In this document: positions 1-5,457 of the stretch, piece after piece | Layout: every line of letters starts with the position of its first letter | Numbering within the stretch: the first letter of the stretch is position 1 | NCBI GenBank assembly: GCA_900555615.1 | Contig: USMB01000047.1 | Coordinates: forward strand, 1 to 10,106 | DNA: 10,106 nucleotides | Reading direction: 5' to 3' | From: an uncultured Clostridium sp. | GTDB taxonomy: Bacteria; Bacillota; Clostridia; TANB77; CAG-508 | Translations under genes and position numbers: made by a program | The notes under the pieces: generated by a model | Databases searched by the model: none | The model's input: only the letters and a program-made list of their open reading frames with translations | What the model was told of the DNA's origin: nothing

Positions 1-59
1 GGAAAAAAGATGGACATCTTTCCAGAATAGTTGATCTGAAGACAGAGGGAATTTTTTAA
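1..59 (+). other. Possible 3' end of a plus-strand gene outside the phage
   Basis: The bases before the plus-strand terminator probably hold the end of a plus-strand gene. The three frames stop at 28-30, 32-34 and 57-59. The third runs right into the terminator and ends in TEGIF. None of the short peptides is recognisable, so the frame and the product are unknown. The orientation, against the whole phage operon, suggests host or other foreign DNA to the left of a junction near position 70. Confidence 0.2.
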
Positions 60-77
60 AACCTCTGTCTTTTTTTG
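39..77 (+). terminator. Intrinsic terminator for plus-strand transcription
   Basis: AGACAGAGG at 40-48 pairs perfectly with CCTCTGTCT at 62-70, and a run of T follows at 70-75. This is a classic Rho-independent terminator reading rightward. All phage genes nearby read leftward, so it does not serve them. On the minus strand no U-run follows the hairpin. It marks the end of the unknown gene at the left edge and sits at the point where the ArpU-like gene loses its family likeness. Confidence 0.8.
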
Positions 78-376
78 TTGCTATTTCCTCTATACTTATT
101 TTCTGATAAAATCTCATATCAATAATATCCTGATTATATTTTTTTAATGTTTTAACTAAATCCTCTACAATTTTAATTTTATTTTGTAATTCATCCTTAT
201 ATCTTTGTTTTTCTTCAATTTTTTCTTGTGCATTTATTATTGCCTCTTCTAATTGTGATTTTGTATAACCTTTTGCTTTTGGTAAAACATCCATATTTGC
301 ACTTTTTAAATCATAAATCTCCGCTTGTATTTCTTGTATTTCACTACTTGTAATACTTATTCTTAATTTATATACA

Positions 377-463
377 TTATAATTTTCTAATACCTCTTGA
401 ACATTCATCTTTTGTTCCTCCTATTCCTAAAAAAAATATAAATTTCATTTTGATTTCAGCCAT
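377..463 (-). CDS. Candidate 28-residue small ORF overlapping the ArpU-like gene
   Basis: An ATG at 463 has an excellent ribosome site, GGAGGTG with about 4 bases of spacing, on the minus strand. The frame begins MAEIKMKFIFFLGIGG and ends at 377, overlapping the next gene by 32 bases. The hydrophobic stretch KFIFFLGIG is too short for a sure membrane segment. It may be a coupling leader that delivers ribosomes to the ArpU-like gene, or the remains of a small gene whose tail has shifted frame. It is supported mainly by the ribosome site. Confidence 0.35.
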   Translation of the reverse strand: MAEIKMKFIFFLGIGGTKDECSRGIRKL

Positions 464-564
464 TTGACACCTCCAAATTTTCCATTGTGTTTATTTTTGT
501 TTTTTTTATTATATACAGTAAACTTTCTTGTTTTATTCTTACAGCTGTCTATGGTTATCGTTTT
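464..564. other. AT-rich gap, possible weak internal promoter
   Basis: This is the largest gap inside the early operon. On the minus strand it reads TTTACTGTATATAAT and so offers a TATAAT -10 box, but I see no convincing -35 at 16-18 bp. A perfect 8-bp palindrome, ACAGCTGT, lies at 541-548. It could be a separate promoter and operator for the ArpU-like gene, but nothing decisive is visible. Confidence 0.2.
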
Positions 565-1017
565 TTATGTTTTATTGTTTTGTTTTTTAAATTTTGTAAC
601 AATATCATAATATCTTAAATATGTATATTTTTCTTTGTTCCCTTGAACTATTTTATTTATATCATTTCGTTGAATTCCATTACTTTGTAACAACTTAATA
701 AATTTCTTTTTGCTTATTTTTTTATTCCAATTAGAATTAATACCTTTAAATACTCCATCAACTATTTTCTTTGTTATATCCGCTACATCTGCACTTATTT
801 CTGATAATGTCTTTGCAATTCCTTCAAATGCTTCTGCTACAGGTTTCATAATATCATCTAGCATCTTTCTTATTTTCTTTTCCGCTTCTATATATTCCTC
901 TTCTGTTAGTCCTACTTTTAAATTATCTCCATCACAAATTATTCCAGAAAAATATCCACTTTTATTTAAGCATTGAACTTGTCCAATTGTAATATTTTTA
1001 TAATCAATTTGTTTCAT
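565..1017 (-). CDS. Phage early-region protein of unknown function (150 aa)
   Basis: I do not recognise this protein at the family level. The middle (about residues 45-95) is a long amphipathic helix region (IRKMLDDIMKPVAEAFEGIAK and on) likely to form a coiled coil or bundle. The C-terminal third (about 100-145) is basic and compact: KKFIKLLQSNGIQRNDINKI, then KYTYLRYYDIVTKF, resembling C-terminal modules seen in small phage early proteins. It starts at ATG 1017, 3 bases after the HNH gene's stop, with AAGGGG within the end of that gene as ribosome site. It is the last unknown before the late-activator gene. Confidence 0.75.
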   Translation of the reverse strand: MKQIDYKNITIGQVQCLNKSGYFSGIICDGDNLKVGLTEEEYIEAEKKIRKMLDDIMKPVAEAFEGIAKTLSEISADVADITKKIVDGVFKGINSNWNKKISKKKFIKLLQSNGIQRNDINKIVQGNKEKYTYLRYYDIVTKFKKQNNKT

Positions 1018-1020
1018 TAT

Positions 1021-1551
1021 CTATTCCCCTTCTTTATCTATTAATTCATCTCCCCAATATAAATCATACATTGGATTTTCTACTCTTTTATTACAATAAT
1101 CACTTACTGTTTGTCGACTTATAAATAAATTCTTTGCTGCATCTCTTGTACCTTTAAAAACTTTTATTATAACACCTTCATTATCAAGCATTACAATTGA
1201 TTTTCTATGAGATTGCCAACCAGTCCTTTTACCCGCTTCTGATCTAGTTGTAATTTGAAGATTTGATAATCTATTGTCTGATATTATTCCATTTTTGTGA
1301 TATGCTACCTCTTCTGCTTTTAATTTTCTATTAAATGTTTCTATTACTAGTTTTGCTACATTGTAGTCCTTTCCTTTTTCATCAATATGTAATTTTATTA
1401 CTTGTATTGAACCTTTTCTAAATGTTTTTAAATATCTATATTTGTATTTATAAAATCTTCTGACTCTTCCATAATTACTAATTTCATATTTAGAATTTGA
1501 TATTCTTTCCCATATTTCATCTTTATATTTTATTTCTTGTGTTTTTTTCAT
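1021..1551 (-). CDS. Free-standing HNH homing-type endonuclease (NUMOD4-HNH-NUMOD1)
   Basis: The 176-residue protein has the three-part build of mobile HNH endonucleases. An N-terminal NUMOD4-like segment EIWERISNSKYEISNYGRVR (residues 12-31) is followed by an HNH_3-type core, AYHKNGIISDNRLSNLQ (83-99) with H85, N93 and N97 as likely catalytic or metal residues. A NUMOD1-like DNA-binding helix-turn-helix follows at about 118-155 (SIVMLDNEG, then TRDAAKNLFISRQTVSDYCN). Such enzymes nick or cut DNA at long sites and spread themselves into competing phages. Its ATG at 1551 overlaps the stop of the upstream membrane gene (ATGA). No intron or intein surrounds it, so it is a free-standing passenger. 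The residues look intact. Confidence 0.85.
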   Translation of the reverse strand: MKKTQEIKYKDEIWERISNSKYEISNYGRVRRFYKYKYRYLKTFRKGSIQVIKLHIDEKGKDYNVAKLVIETFNRKLKAEEVAYHKNGIISDNRLSNLQITTRSEAGKRTGWQSHRKSIVMLDNEGVIIKVFKGTRDAAKNLFISRQTVSDYCNKRVENPMYDLYWGDELIDKEGE

Positions 1552-1733
1552 TTATTTTTTCCTTTAAAAAATTCTTTCCAAAAAGATGACATTTTTTCTA
1601 CTTTTTCCAGTACAACATCTAATATTGGTTGTCCAATTTCCATCGCCAATCCCATTATGTTTGCAAATATCCAAAACATAAAATATACTGGACTAAGTAA
1701 TACAACTAATATTTTAAATAATATCTCTTTCAT
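1548..1733 (-). CDS. Small membrane protein, unknown function (61 aa)
   Basis: Residues about 4-35 are almost continuously hydrophobic (ILFKILVVLLSPVYFMFWIF and onward), giving one long or two short membrane segments. A helical tail ending in KEFFKGKNK follows, probably in the cytoplasm. The start at 1733 has AAGGAG 5 bases upstream and overlaps the previous stop by 4 bases (ATGA); its own stop overlaps the HNH start in the same way. It is too hydrophobic at the start to be soluble. A holin is unlikely because there is no endolysin nearby and this is the early operon. Confidence 0.7.
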   Translation of the reverse strand: MKEILFKILVVLLSPVYFMFWIFANIMGLAMEIGQPILDVVLEKVEKMSSFWKEFFKGKNK

Positions 1734-1930
1734 AAATTCTCCTTACTATTCTCTTGATATATTTTTAGCATTCTTATTACATCATTGTAGGTATCCAATT
1801 GTCCTTCGTAATAATCTTTTGAATGAAATAAAGTCATGTTTTGTTCTTCAATAATATTTTCAGTATTTGTTCTTGATACTTCTAAATGTTCTATTATGCT
1901 TTGTAAATTTTCTAAATCCAGTTTTCCCAT
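1730..1930 (-). CDS. Small coiled-coil protein, unknown function (66 aa)
   Basis: The protein is short, acidic and helical throughout (LDLENLQSIIEHLEVSRTNTENIIEEQN, broken into two helices around residue 33, then DYYEGQLDTYNDVIRMLKIY). The heptad-like spacing of Leu and Ile suggests a dimer. The GGGGGG run at the end of the preceding gene acts as ribosome site for ATG 1930, one base after the stop of the frameshifted gene. No enzymatic motif is visible. It resembles the general class of phage early two-helix proteins; function unknown. Confidence 0.7.
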   Translation of the reverse strand: MGKLDLENLQSIIEHLEVSRTNTENIIEEQNMTLFHSKDYYEGQLDTYNDVIRMLKIYQENSKENL

Positions 1931-1931
1931 C

Positions 1932-2283
1932 TTAATCCCCCCACACTTCTTTTCGTATTCTTTCTTCTTCCGCTTCTTCTTGTTTCCATATTTCTTTTTC
2001 TAAAGCCTTTTTCGTTGTTCTCCAACCAATATTCCAAAAAGCTTCATTTTCTAATTCTCCTTCATAACTAAATTGATCTGGTATATATTCTCTAATAAAT
2101 TCTATCAATCCTTCTTTTTCTAATTCTTTACAGTATTTTCTAGCTTTGTAATATGAGATATTTTGTATATCTGCTAATCCTCTTGTACTAATAACATAAC
2201 CGAGGATTCATAATGCAAACATCATTTCTGCAAATCATTCTAAATATTGCTTGTTTTATATTTTCTACTTTATCATTTTTCAT
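1932..2283 (-). pseudogene. Frameshifted winged-helix DNA-binding protein
   Basis: Translation from ATG 2283 gives MKNDKVENIKQAIFRM and runs to a stop at 2188-2190 after 31 residues. The body of the protein is in the +1 frame: GYVISTRGLADIQNISYYKA, then a recognition-helix-like RKYCKELEKEGLIEF, then an acidic helical tail ending VWGD at 1932. The interval is 352 bp, one base more than 117 codons, so a single extra base near 2196-2205 would explain it. An alternative is a shift near 2235 plus an in-frame TGA, since the other frame reads FAEMMFAL just before GYVIS. The intact protein would be about 116 residues, probably a small regulator or accessory of replication. Upstream it overlaps the preceding gene by 11 bases. 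A sequencing error is possible. Confidence 0.7.
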
Positions 2284-2563
2284 TATTTTTCCCCTTTTTC
2301 TTTTTATTGGCTTCATCAATTATTTCATTAACTATTTTTAATACTGTTTCTTTGTCTTTTCCGGTTTCTTCCATAATAATTTTTATTATTGCTGCTACTC
2401 CCATTAAAATATCTGCAACTTTTATACCATCTTTTACAAAATATACATTTATCGCTTCTTCATCTTTTGTGAATGTTACAAATTCTTTTTCATCATAATA
2501 ACATCCTTTGCATCCCATTTTTTCAACTCTGCAAGTATCCCATTCTTTTCCTGTACACTTCAT
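2273..2563 (-). CDS. Small protein with N-terminal Cys cluster (96 aa)
   Basis: Four cysteines lie in the first 21 residues (C3, C11, C18 and C21, with CKGC as the closing pair), consistent with a small metal knuckle. Residues about 45-65 (GIKVADILMGVAAIIKIIME) form a hydrophobic or amphipathic helix, and the tail is strongly basic (NKKKKGKNNEK). It starts at ATG 2563 with GGAGGT well placed. No family is recognised. It could be a nucleic-acid-binding accessory protein. Confidence 0.7.
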   Translation of the reverse strand: MKCTGKEWDTCRVEKMGCKGCYYDEKEFVTFTKDEEAINVYFVKDGIKVADILMGVAAIIKIIMEETGKDKETVLKIVNEIIDEANKKKKGKNNEK

Positions 2564-2585
2564 CTTTTAGTACCTCCATATAAAT

Positions 2586-2810
2586 TTAATTTTTCATTTT
2601 GCTTTGTCTTTCTTTTATAAAATCATCATATAATCTTGATTTCATCGTGTCTGTTTCCGGCTCATATATTAATTGTAAACTTGTATTGCAATGCAAACAT
2701 CTTCCTTGTCCTAAATCAAACATTCCCATTTTATGAAATATTGATTTTGTTGCATATATCTCTTTATTGCAATTACAACATATAACTTTATATTTTTTTG
2801 TTTCAGCCAT
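2586..2810 (-). CDS. Small zinc-ribbon protein (74 aa)
   Basis: Two CxxC knuckles (C11/C12 with C14, and C38 with C41 in CLHCNTSLQL) separated by about 24 residues make a clear zinc ribbon. The short helical tail ends FIKERQSKMKN. Such proteins usually bind DNA, RNA or a polymerase, but the specific partner cannot be told. GAGG lies 8 bases before ATG 2810, and the stop of the upstream gene is 3 bases away, so it is translated within the same operon. Confidence 0.75.
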   Translation of the reverse strand: MAETKKYKVICCNCNKEIYATKSIFHKMGMFDLGQGRCLHCNTSLQLIYEPETDTMKSRLYDDFIKERQSKMKN

Positions 2811-2813
2811 TGA

Positions 2814-3302
2814 TTATTCCTCCTTTGTAAAACAATATTCATCTAATTTTGCATCACAAAATTTTATACTGTTTGGTGTTGTCTCTCCTATTTGTCCATT
2901 TTCATATTCTACTAATCCAACTTCAAATTCTTGACCTAATATATTTTTTGTATGTACCCATTTATGAAATAATGCTTTTTTATTTCTAACTATACATGGT
3001 CTGTATTCACTATTTATTCTTTTTTTATTTAATAACTCATTGTATTCACTTTGAATTCTGTCTGCTATTTCTCGTAATTCGTTATTTTCTAGGCATATCG
3101 TTTCATAATCGCTTTCCTTATATCTTTTAATGAAATCTAATATTTGTCTTGTTGCTATTTTTAAATAATTAACTCTTCCTCCTATAACAATCACATTATC
3201 AAATACACATTTTTCTAATATATATGCAGCAGCTTCTATATCTTCTCCCTTTAATATATTGCTTTTAGCTAATTGCATTTTTTGTATCTGTTCTTCTGTC
3301 AT
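2814..3302 (-). CDS. Conserved-looking phage early protein, unknown function (162 aa)
   Basis: There are two parts. The N-terminal part (about 1-95) is helical with a long coiled coil (TICLENNELREIADRIQSEY). The C-terminal part (about 100-158) is a beta-rich module, RPCIVRNKKALFHKWV, then EFEVGLVEYENGQIGETTPN and SIKFCD. This type of tail (F-H-x-W followed by G-x-V-E-Y-E-N/D-G-x-I) recurs at the ends of small phage early proteins of Gram-positive hosts, as far as I recall; its role is not known to me. The start codon at 3302 overlaps the upstream stop by 4 bases (ATGA). Confidence 0.75.
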   Translation of the reverse strand: MTEEQIQKMQLAKSNILKGEDIEAAAYILEKCVFDNVIVIGGRVNYLKIATRQILDFIKRYKESDYETICLENNELREIADRIQSEYNELLNKKRINSEYRPCIVRNKKALFHKWVHTKNILGQEFEVGLVEYENGQIGETTPNSIKFCDAKLDEYCFTKEE

Positions 3303-3586
3303 TTTATTTTTTCCTCCAATCCTTTTATTGCATTAGTCCAACATTTTGTACAGCCAATACTTTCATAATTGCAAATATCCTCTTCTTTTTGTTTGTCTAT
3401 TTTTTCTGATCCAAATATATCTGATGGACACATATTTATTCCACCATCACAAAATATTTGATGACATCCTTCTTCTGTTGCATTTTCTATTACTATTTTC
3501 ATTATTTCTTTATATGTAATATTGGTTTCAAGATTTTCTGTAAATATCACTTTCTTTTTTCCCGACATATCATAAATATTACTCAT
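3299..3586 (-). CDS. Cysteine-rich small protein (95 aa)
   Basis: I place the start at ATG 3586 (MSNIYDMSG) rather than the GTG at 3598, because AGAGGTG lies 9 bases upstream of the ATG and would itself overlap the GTG. Six cysteines (C41, C46, C53, C72, C79, C82), the last two as CTKC, suggest one or two metal sites or an iron-sulfur cluster. The arrangement C-x4-C-x6-C then C-x6-C-x2-C does not match a family I know. It sits 8 bases downstream of the previous stop. Confidence 0.7.
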   Translation of the reverse strand: MSNIYDMSGKKKVIFTENLETNITYKEIMKIVIENATEEGCHQIFCDGGINMCPSDIFGSEKIDKQKEEDICNYESIGCTKCWTNAIKGLEEKIK

Positions 3587-3594
3587 GAATTGAA

Positions 3595-3873
3595 TCACCT
3601 CTTAATTAAATAATCACATGATACCATTTTATTTTGTATCAATTCACACATAAAATCTTGTGCTGTTCTTTCATCTCTATATCTACAATTAGCATTTTTA
3701 TGTATTCTTGGATCTGCCTCTTCCCATTTTTCAATATCTATCATTACAGGACTTAAAAAAATATATTGTATTCCTTTTGAGAAACATAAATAATAACAAT
3801 TGTCATAAGGCTTTTTACACTTTTTAAAACCTACTTTTTCAAATTCGTTCATATCTACTATCGGAACTAACAT
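3595..3873 (-). CDS. Phage early protein, unknown function (92 aa)
   Basis: The start is set at ATG 3873 (MLVPIVDMNEFEKVGFKKCK) because GGGAGGG precedes it at proper spacing. The longer frame would need a TTG at 3894 inside the upstream gene. The protein is mixed alpha/beta with a YYLCFSKGIQYIFLSPV core and a Cys/Arg-rich motif HKNANCRYRDERTAQDF. The latter looks like a conserved motif in small early proteins of clostridial phages, from memory only. No function can be assigned. Confidence 0.7.
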   Translation of the reverse strand: MLVPIVDMNEFEKVGFKKCKKPYDNCYYLCFSKGIQYIFLSPVMIDIEKWEEADPRIHKNANCRYRDERTAQDFMCELIQNKMVSCDYLIKR

Positions 3874-3875
3874 CT

Positions 3876-4079
3876 CTAATCCCTCCCTAGCCAATCTAAT
3901 GGTATTTCAATTTCTATACTTTTACCTGTTTTAATATCACACATTGTGCAATAACCTTTTACTATATGATTCCTATATGAATTTTTATTGAAGAATTGTT
4001 TATTACAATATGGACAACTATATACAACTTGTACATCTGTCAAAAGTTCTTTATAATCTATATTATTAAATTTTGGCAT
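3876..4079 (-). CDS. C2H2/C2HC-type zinc-finger protein (67 aa)
   Basis: A single finger is plain to see: CPYCNKQFFNKNSYRNH (C22, C25, H38), closed by C44 in GYC, with an extra CTMC pair (C44, C47). The aromatic FF and the basic helix NKNSYRNH resemble a classic finger that could read DNA. The tail SIEIEIPLDWLGRD is acidic. It starts at ATG 4079, and its stop is 2 bases from the next start. It is likely a small DNA-binding or adaptor protein; the target is unknown. Confidence 0.7.
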   Translation of the reverse strand: MPKFNNIDYKELLTDVQVVYSCPYCNKQFFNKNSYRNHIVKGYCTMCDIKTGKSIEIEIPLDWLGRD

Positions 4080-4092
4080 ATCTATTTTCCTT

Positions 4093-4185
4093 TCATTCTT
4101 CAGTATCTTTTGCTACAAACATCAAACACATAATTGCAATTCCTATAAATGTTCCTATGAATAAACCTAATAAAAATTTAATCAT
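4093..4185 (-). CDS. DUF3789-like single-pass membrane microprotein (30 aa)
   Basis: The frame reads MIKFLLGLFIGTFIGIAIMC and ends FVAKDTEE. This matches the pattern of the very small DUF3789 phage proteins: a one-helix membrane anchor with GxxxG-type packing (GLFIGTFIG) and an acidic tip. ATG 4185 overlaps the stop of the upstream gene (ATGA), which supports real translation. Its function is unknown. It is easily missed because of its length. Confidence 0.75.
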   Translation of the reverse strand: MIKFLLGLFIGTFIGIAIMCLMFVAKDTEE

Positions 4186-4604
4186 TCGCTTTCCTCTTTC
4201 TTTTTCATTTTACTAATTTTTAGATCTTCTAAAACTCTAGTTTTATATATTCTAGTATCCCAGTTTTCTTTTAGCATTCTTATATTTTTTAATAATTGTG
4301 CAATATCACCTGTAATTAATTTATTGTTATATTTATCTGCAAATCCTTTTAATGTTGATATAAATTCAAGCTTATCTTTTATTACTCTTCTTTCCTGTCT
4401 AACATTTCTCAACCTTACTGCAACTTTTGAAAGTTCAAATGCATTTAACTTACTTAACTCTATCTCATGTAATAGATCATCTTGTTCTAATTCTTTAATT
4501 CTTAATTCATTTTTTAAATCTGAATTTGTTCTTTCAATATATGTAAAAAAGTAATTCATTTCTTTTGCAAATTCTTCAACTTCATCTATATTATCTATTT
4601 TCAT
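4182..4604 (-). CDS. Coiled-coil phage early protein, unknown function (140 aa)
   Basis: The protein is almost fully helical, with long charged helices: LRIKELEQDDLLHEIELSKL, then ELSKVAVRLRNVRQERRVIK, and a Lys-rich end. The D-LLHEIEL...L-x-R-x-V-R-x-x-R-R-x-x-K-D pattern is one I associate with a common family of unnamed early proteins in clostridial prophages, next to RusA and replication genes. It starts at ATG 4604 with GAGGAAGAGG upstream, overlapping the small Cys gene by 14 bases. A structural or DNA-processing accessory role is a guess from context. Confidence 0.7.
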   Translation of the reverse strand: MKIDNIDEVEEFAKEMNYFFTYIERTNSDLKNELRIKELEQDDLLHEIELSKLNAFELSKVAVRLRNVRQERRVIKDKLEFISTLKGFADKYNNKLITGDIAQLLKNIRMLKENWDTRIYKTRVLEDLKISKMKKKEESE

Positions 4605-4731
4605 TTTTTGCCTCTTCCTCTCTTGTAATTTTTATCCTTAATGTTCTTTTTATAAAATCTTTACAAGCCTCTTGCTGTGAGTTTTCTATTTTGTTACAAA
4701 AAGGATATTTTCCACATTTTATACACTTCAT
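4591..4731 (-). CDS. Small Cys-rich protein (46 aa)
   Basis: ATG 4731 follows AGGAGAATAAAC. The protein reads MKCIKCGKYPFCNKIENSQQ and ends in a basic and then acidic tail. Four cysteines (C3, C6, C12, C23) could hold one zinc ion. The ribosome site overlaps the stop codon of rusA, so the two are probably translated together. It is too short to be assigned to a family. Confidence 0.7.
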   Translation of the reverse strand: MKCIKCGKYPFCNKIENSQQEACKDFIKRTLRIKITREEEAKNENR

Positions 4732-4741
4732 GTTTATTCTC

Positions 4742-5152
4742 CTAATATTCCTCAATTTTCACATAAATTCTTGGTGTTCTACTATATTTCTTTTCAATTT
4801 CTAATTTTGTAACTTGTGTATCATCTTTAAAAGCAAATTTATTCATTGCATCCAATACTATTTTTACAATATTATCTGCATCAGGCTTTTTAGTTGGACT
4901 TATAATATTTGCTAACATTTCCGCTTCTTTCTTTTTACTTGTACTCTTTGGAATTCCAAAATAAGCTATTATTGTTACTTTTACCCTTGATTCTATTGTT
5001 GTAAAATTAGGATATTCTCTAATAAACCATTGTCTTAAAAAGTATTCATAATTTTTTGTATTAGTTGGTGTATAAGCTCTTCCTGTTCTTGTATTCATTC
5101 GTGGTCTTGCTTTTCCAACTACATCACCTATCATTTCAAATTCATACATCAT
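4742..5152 (-). CDS. rusA: RusA-family Holliday junction resolvase
   Basis: RusA-type endonucleases cut four-way DNA junctions formed when phage DNA replicates and recombines. The signature is complete: KARPRMN at residues 14-20, then TKKPDADNIVKIVLDAMNKF with acidic residues D91 and D93, K97, and FKDDTQV with D110/D111. These correspond to the metal-binding aspartates and lysine of the E. coli enzyme. The length (136 aa) is normal. I choose ATG 5152 because AGAGGTGAT stands 5 bases before it; ATG 5149 is equally possible, while the GTG at 5161 lies inside that ribosome site. It belongs with the replication gene two genes upstream. Confidence 0.95.
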   Translation of the reverse strand: MMYEFEMIGDVVGKARPRMNTRTGRAYTPTNTKNYEYFLRQWFIREYPNFTTIESRVKVTIIAYFGIPKSTSKKKEAEMLANIISPTKKPDADNIVKIVLDAMNKFAFKDDTQVTKLEIEKKYSRTPRIYVKIEEY

Positions 5153-5169
5153 TGGTATCACCTCTTAAT

Positions 5170-5457
5170 TTATTTTTTCTCCAATTCCTTTAATACTGGA
5201 TTTATACATTTATTGCATAATACGATTTTTACTTCTCCTCTTTTTGTCAATGAATGTGGTAATACAACAATTCCTCCTGTCATTTCAAGTCTCTTTTTTA
5301 AGATTTTTATTTCATTTCCACAATAATCGCATATATAATAATCATAGTCCTTTTCATCTTTATACTTTATTAGATGTCTGCCTTCTGTTGGCTTTGGCTT
5401 TAATTTTGTATATAGAGGGACTTTTTCTCTGTAACATAATTTTTCAAAATTCATCAT
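5170..5457 (-). CDS. Zinc-ribbon protein between the initiator and rusA (95 aa)
   Basis: Two CxxC knuckles, CDYC (C43, C46) and CNKC (C81, C84), are separated by a 34-residue beta-rich spacer with RLEMTGGIVVLPHSL. This is a typical split zinc ribbon. ATG 5457 overlaps the stop of the replication gene (ATGA), with AGGAGG upstream, so the two proteins are probably made in fixed ratio. It may be a DNA-binding partner of the initiator. This is inferred from position only. Confidence 0.75.
   Translation of the reverse strand: MMNFEKLCYREKVPLYTKLKPKPTEGRHLIKYKDEKDYDYYICDYCGNEIKILKKRLEMTGGIVVLPHSLTKRGEVKIVLCNKCINPVLKELEKK

Larger units (their letters stand above)
1..408 (-). pseudogene. ArpU-like late transcription activator, truncated at the left junction
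   Basis: The reading frame starts at ATG 408 behind an AGGAGGAAC ribosome site and stays open to the window edge (136 codons seen). It is rich in charged coiled-coil sequence (residues about 15-95), followed by DMRFYQKISIEEIA at 97-110. That segment matches the start of the sigma-70 region-4-like helix-turn-helix of ArpU/RinA-type phage proteins, which switch on late genes. The family normally continues with a second, DNA-reading helix. Here residues after K113 are instead the antisense of the plus-strand terminator at 39-77, so the real gene was probably broken near base 70-76 by deletion, insertion or element-end fusion. If so, the protein could not bind DNA normally. The family call is an inference from the sequence pattern and operon position; the truncation is the more certain part. 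Confidence 0.5.

Noticed and set aside
1..30. GGAAAAAAGA at the left edge as the att partner of GGAAAAAAAGA at 9978-9988
   Set aside because: The match is a short A-run with a length difference, common in such AT-rich DNA. It is not enough to call attL.
1548..1733. Hydrophobic small protein as a holin
   Set aside because: There is no endolysin or lysis module nearby and the gene lies in the early operon.
1537..1854. Plus-strand open frames over the early operon (also 710-976, 2247-2498, 4324-4554, 4565-4804, 5244-5597 and 6554-6826)
   Set aside because: They are antisense shadows of well-packed minus-strand genes. They have low-complexity hydrophobic or Ser/Phe-rich translations and lack ribosome sites.
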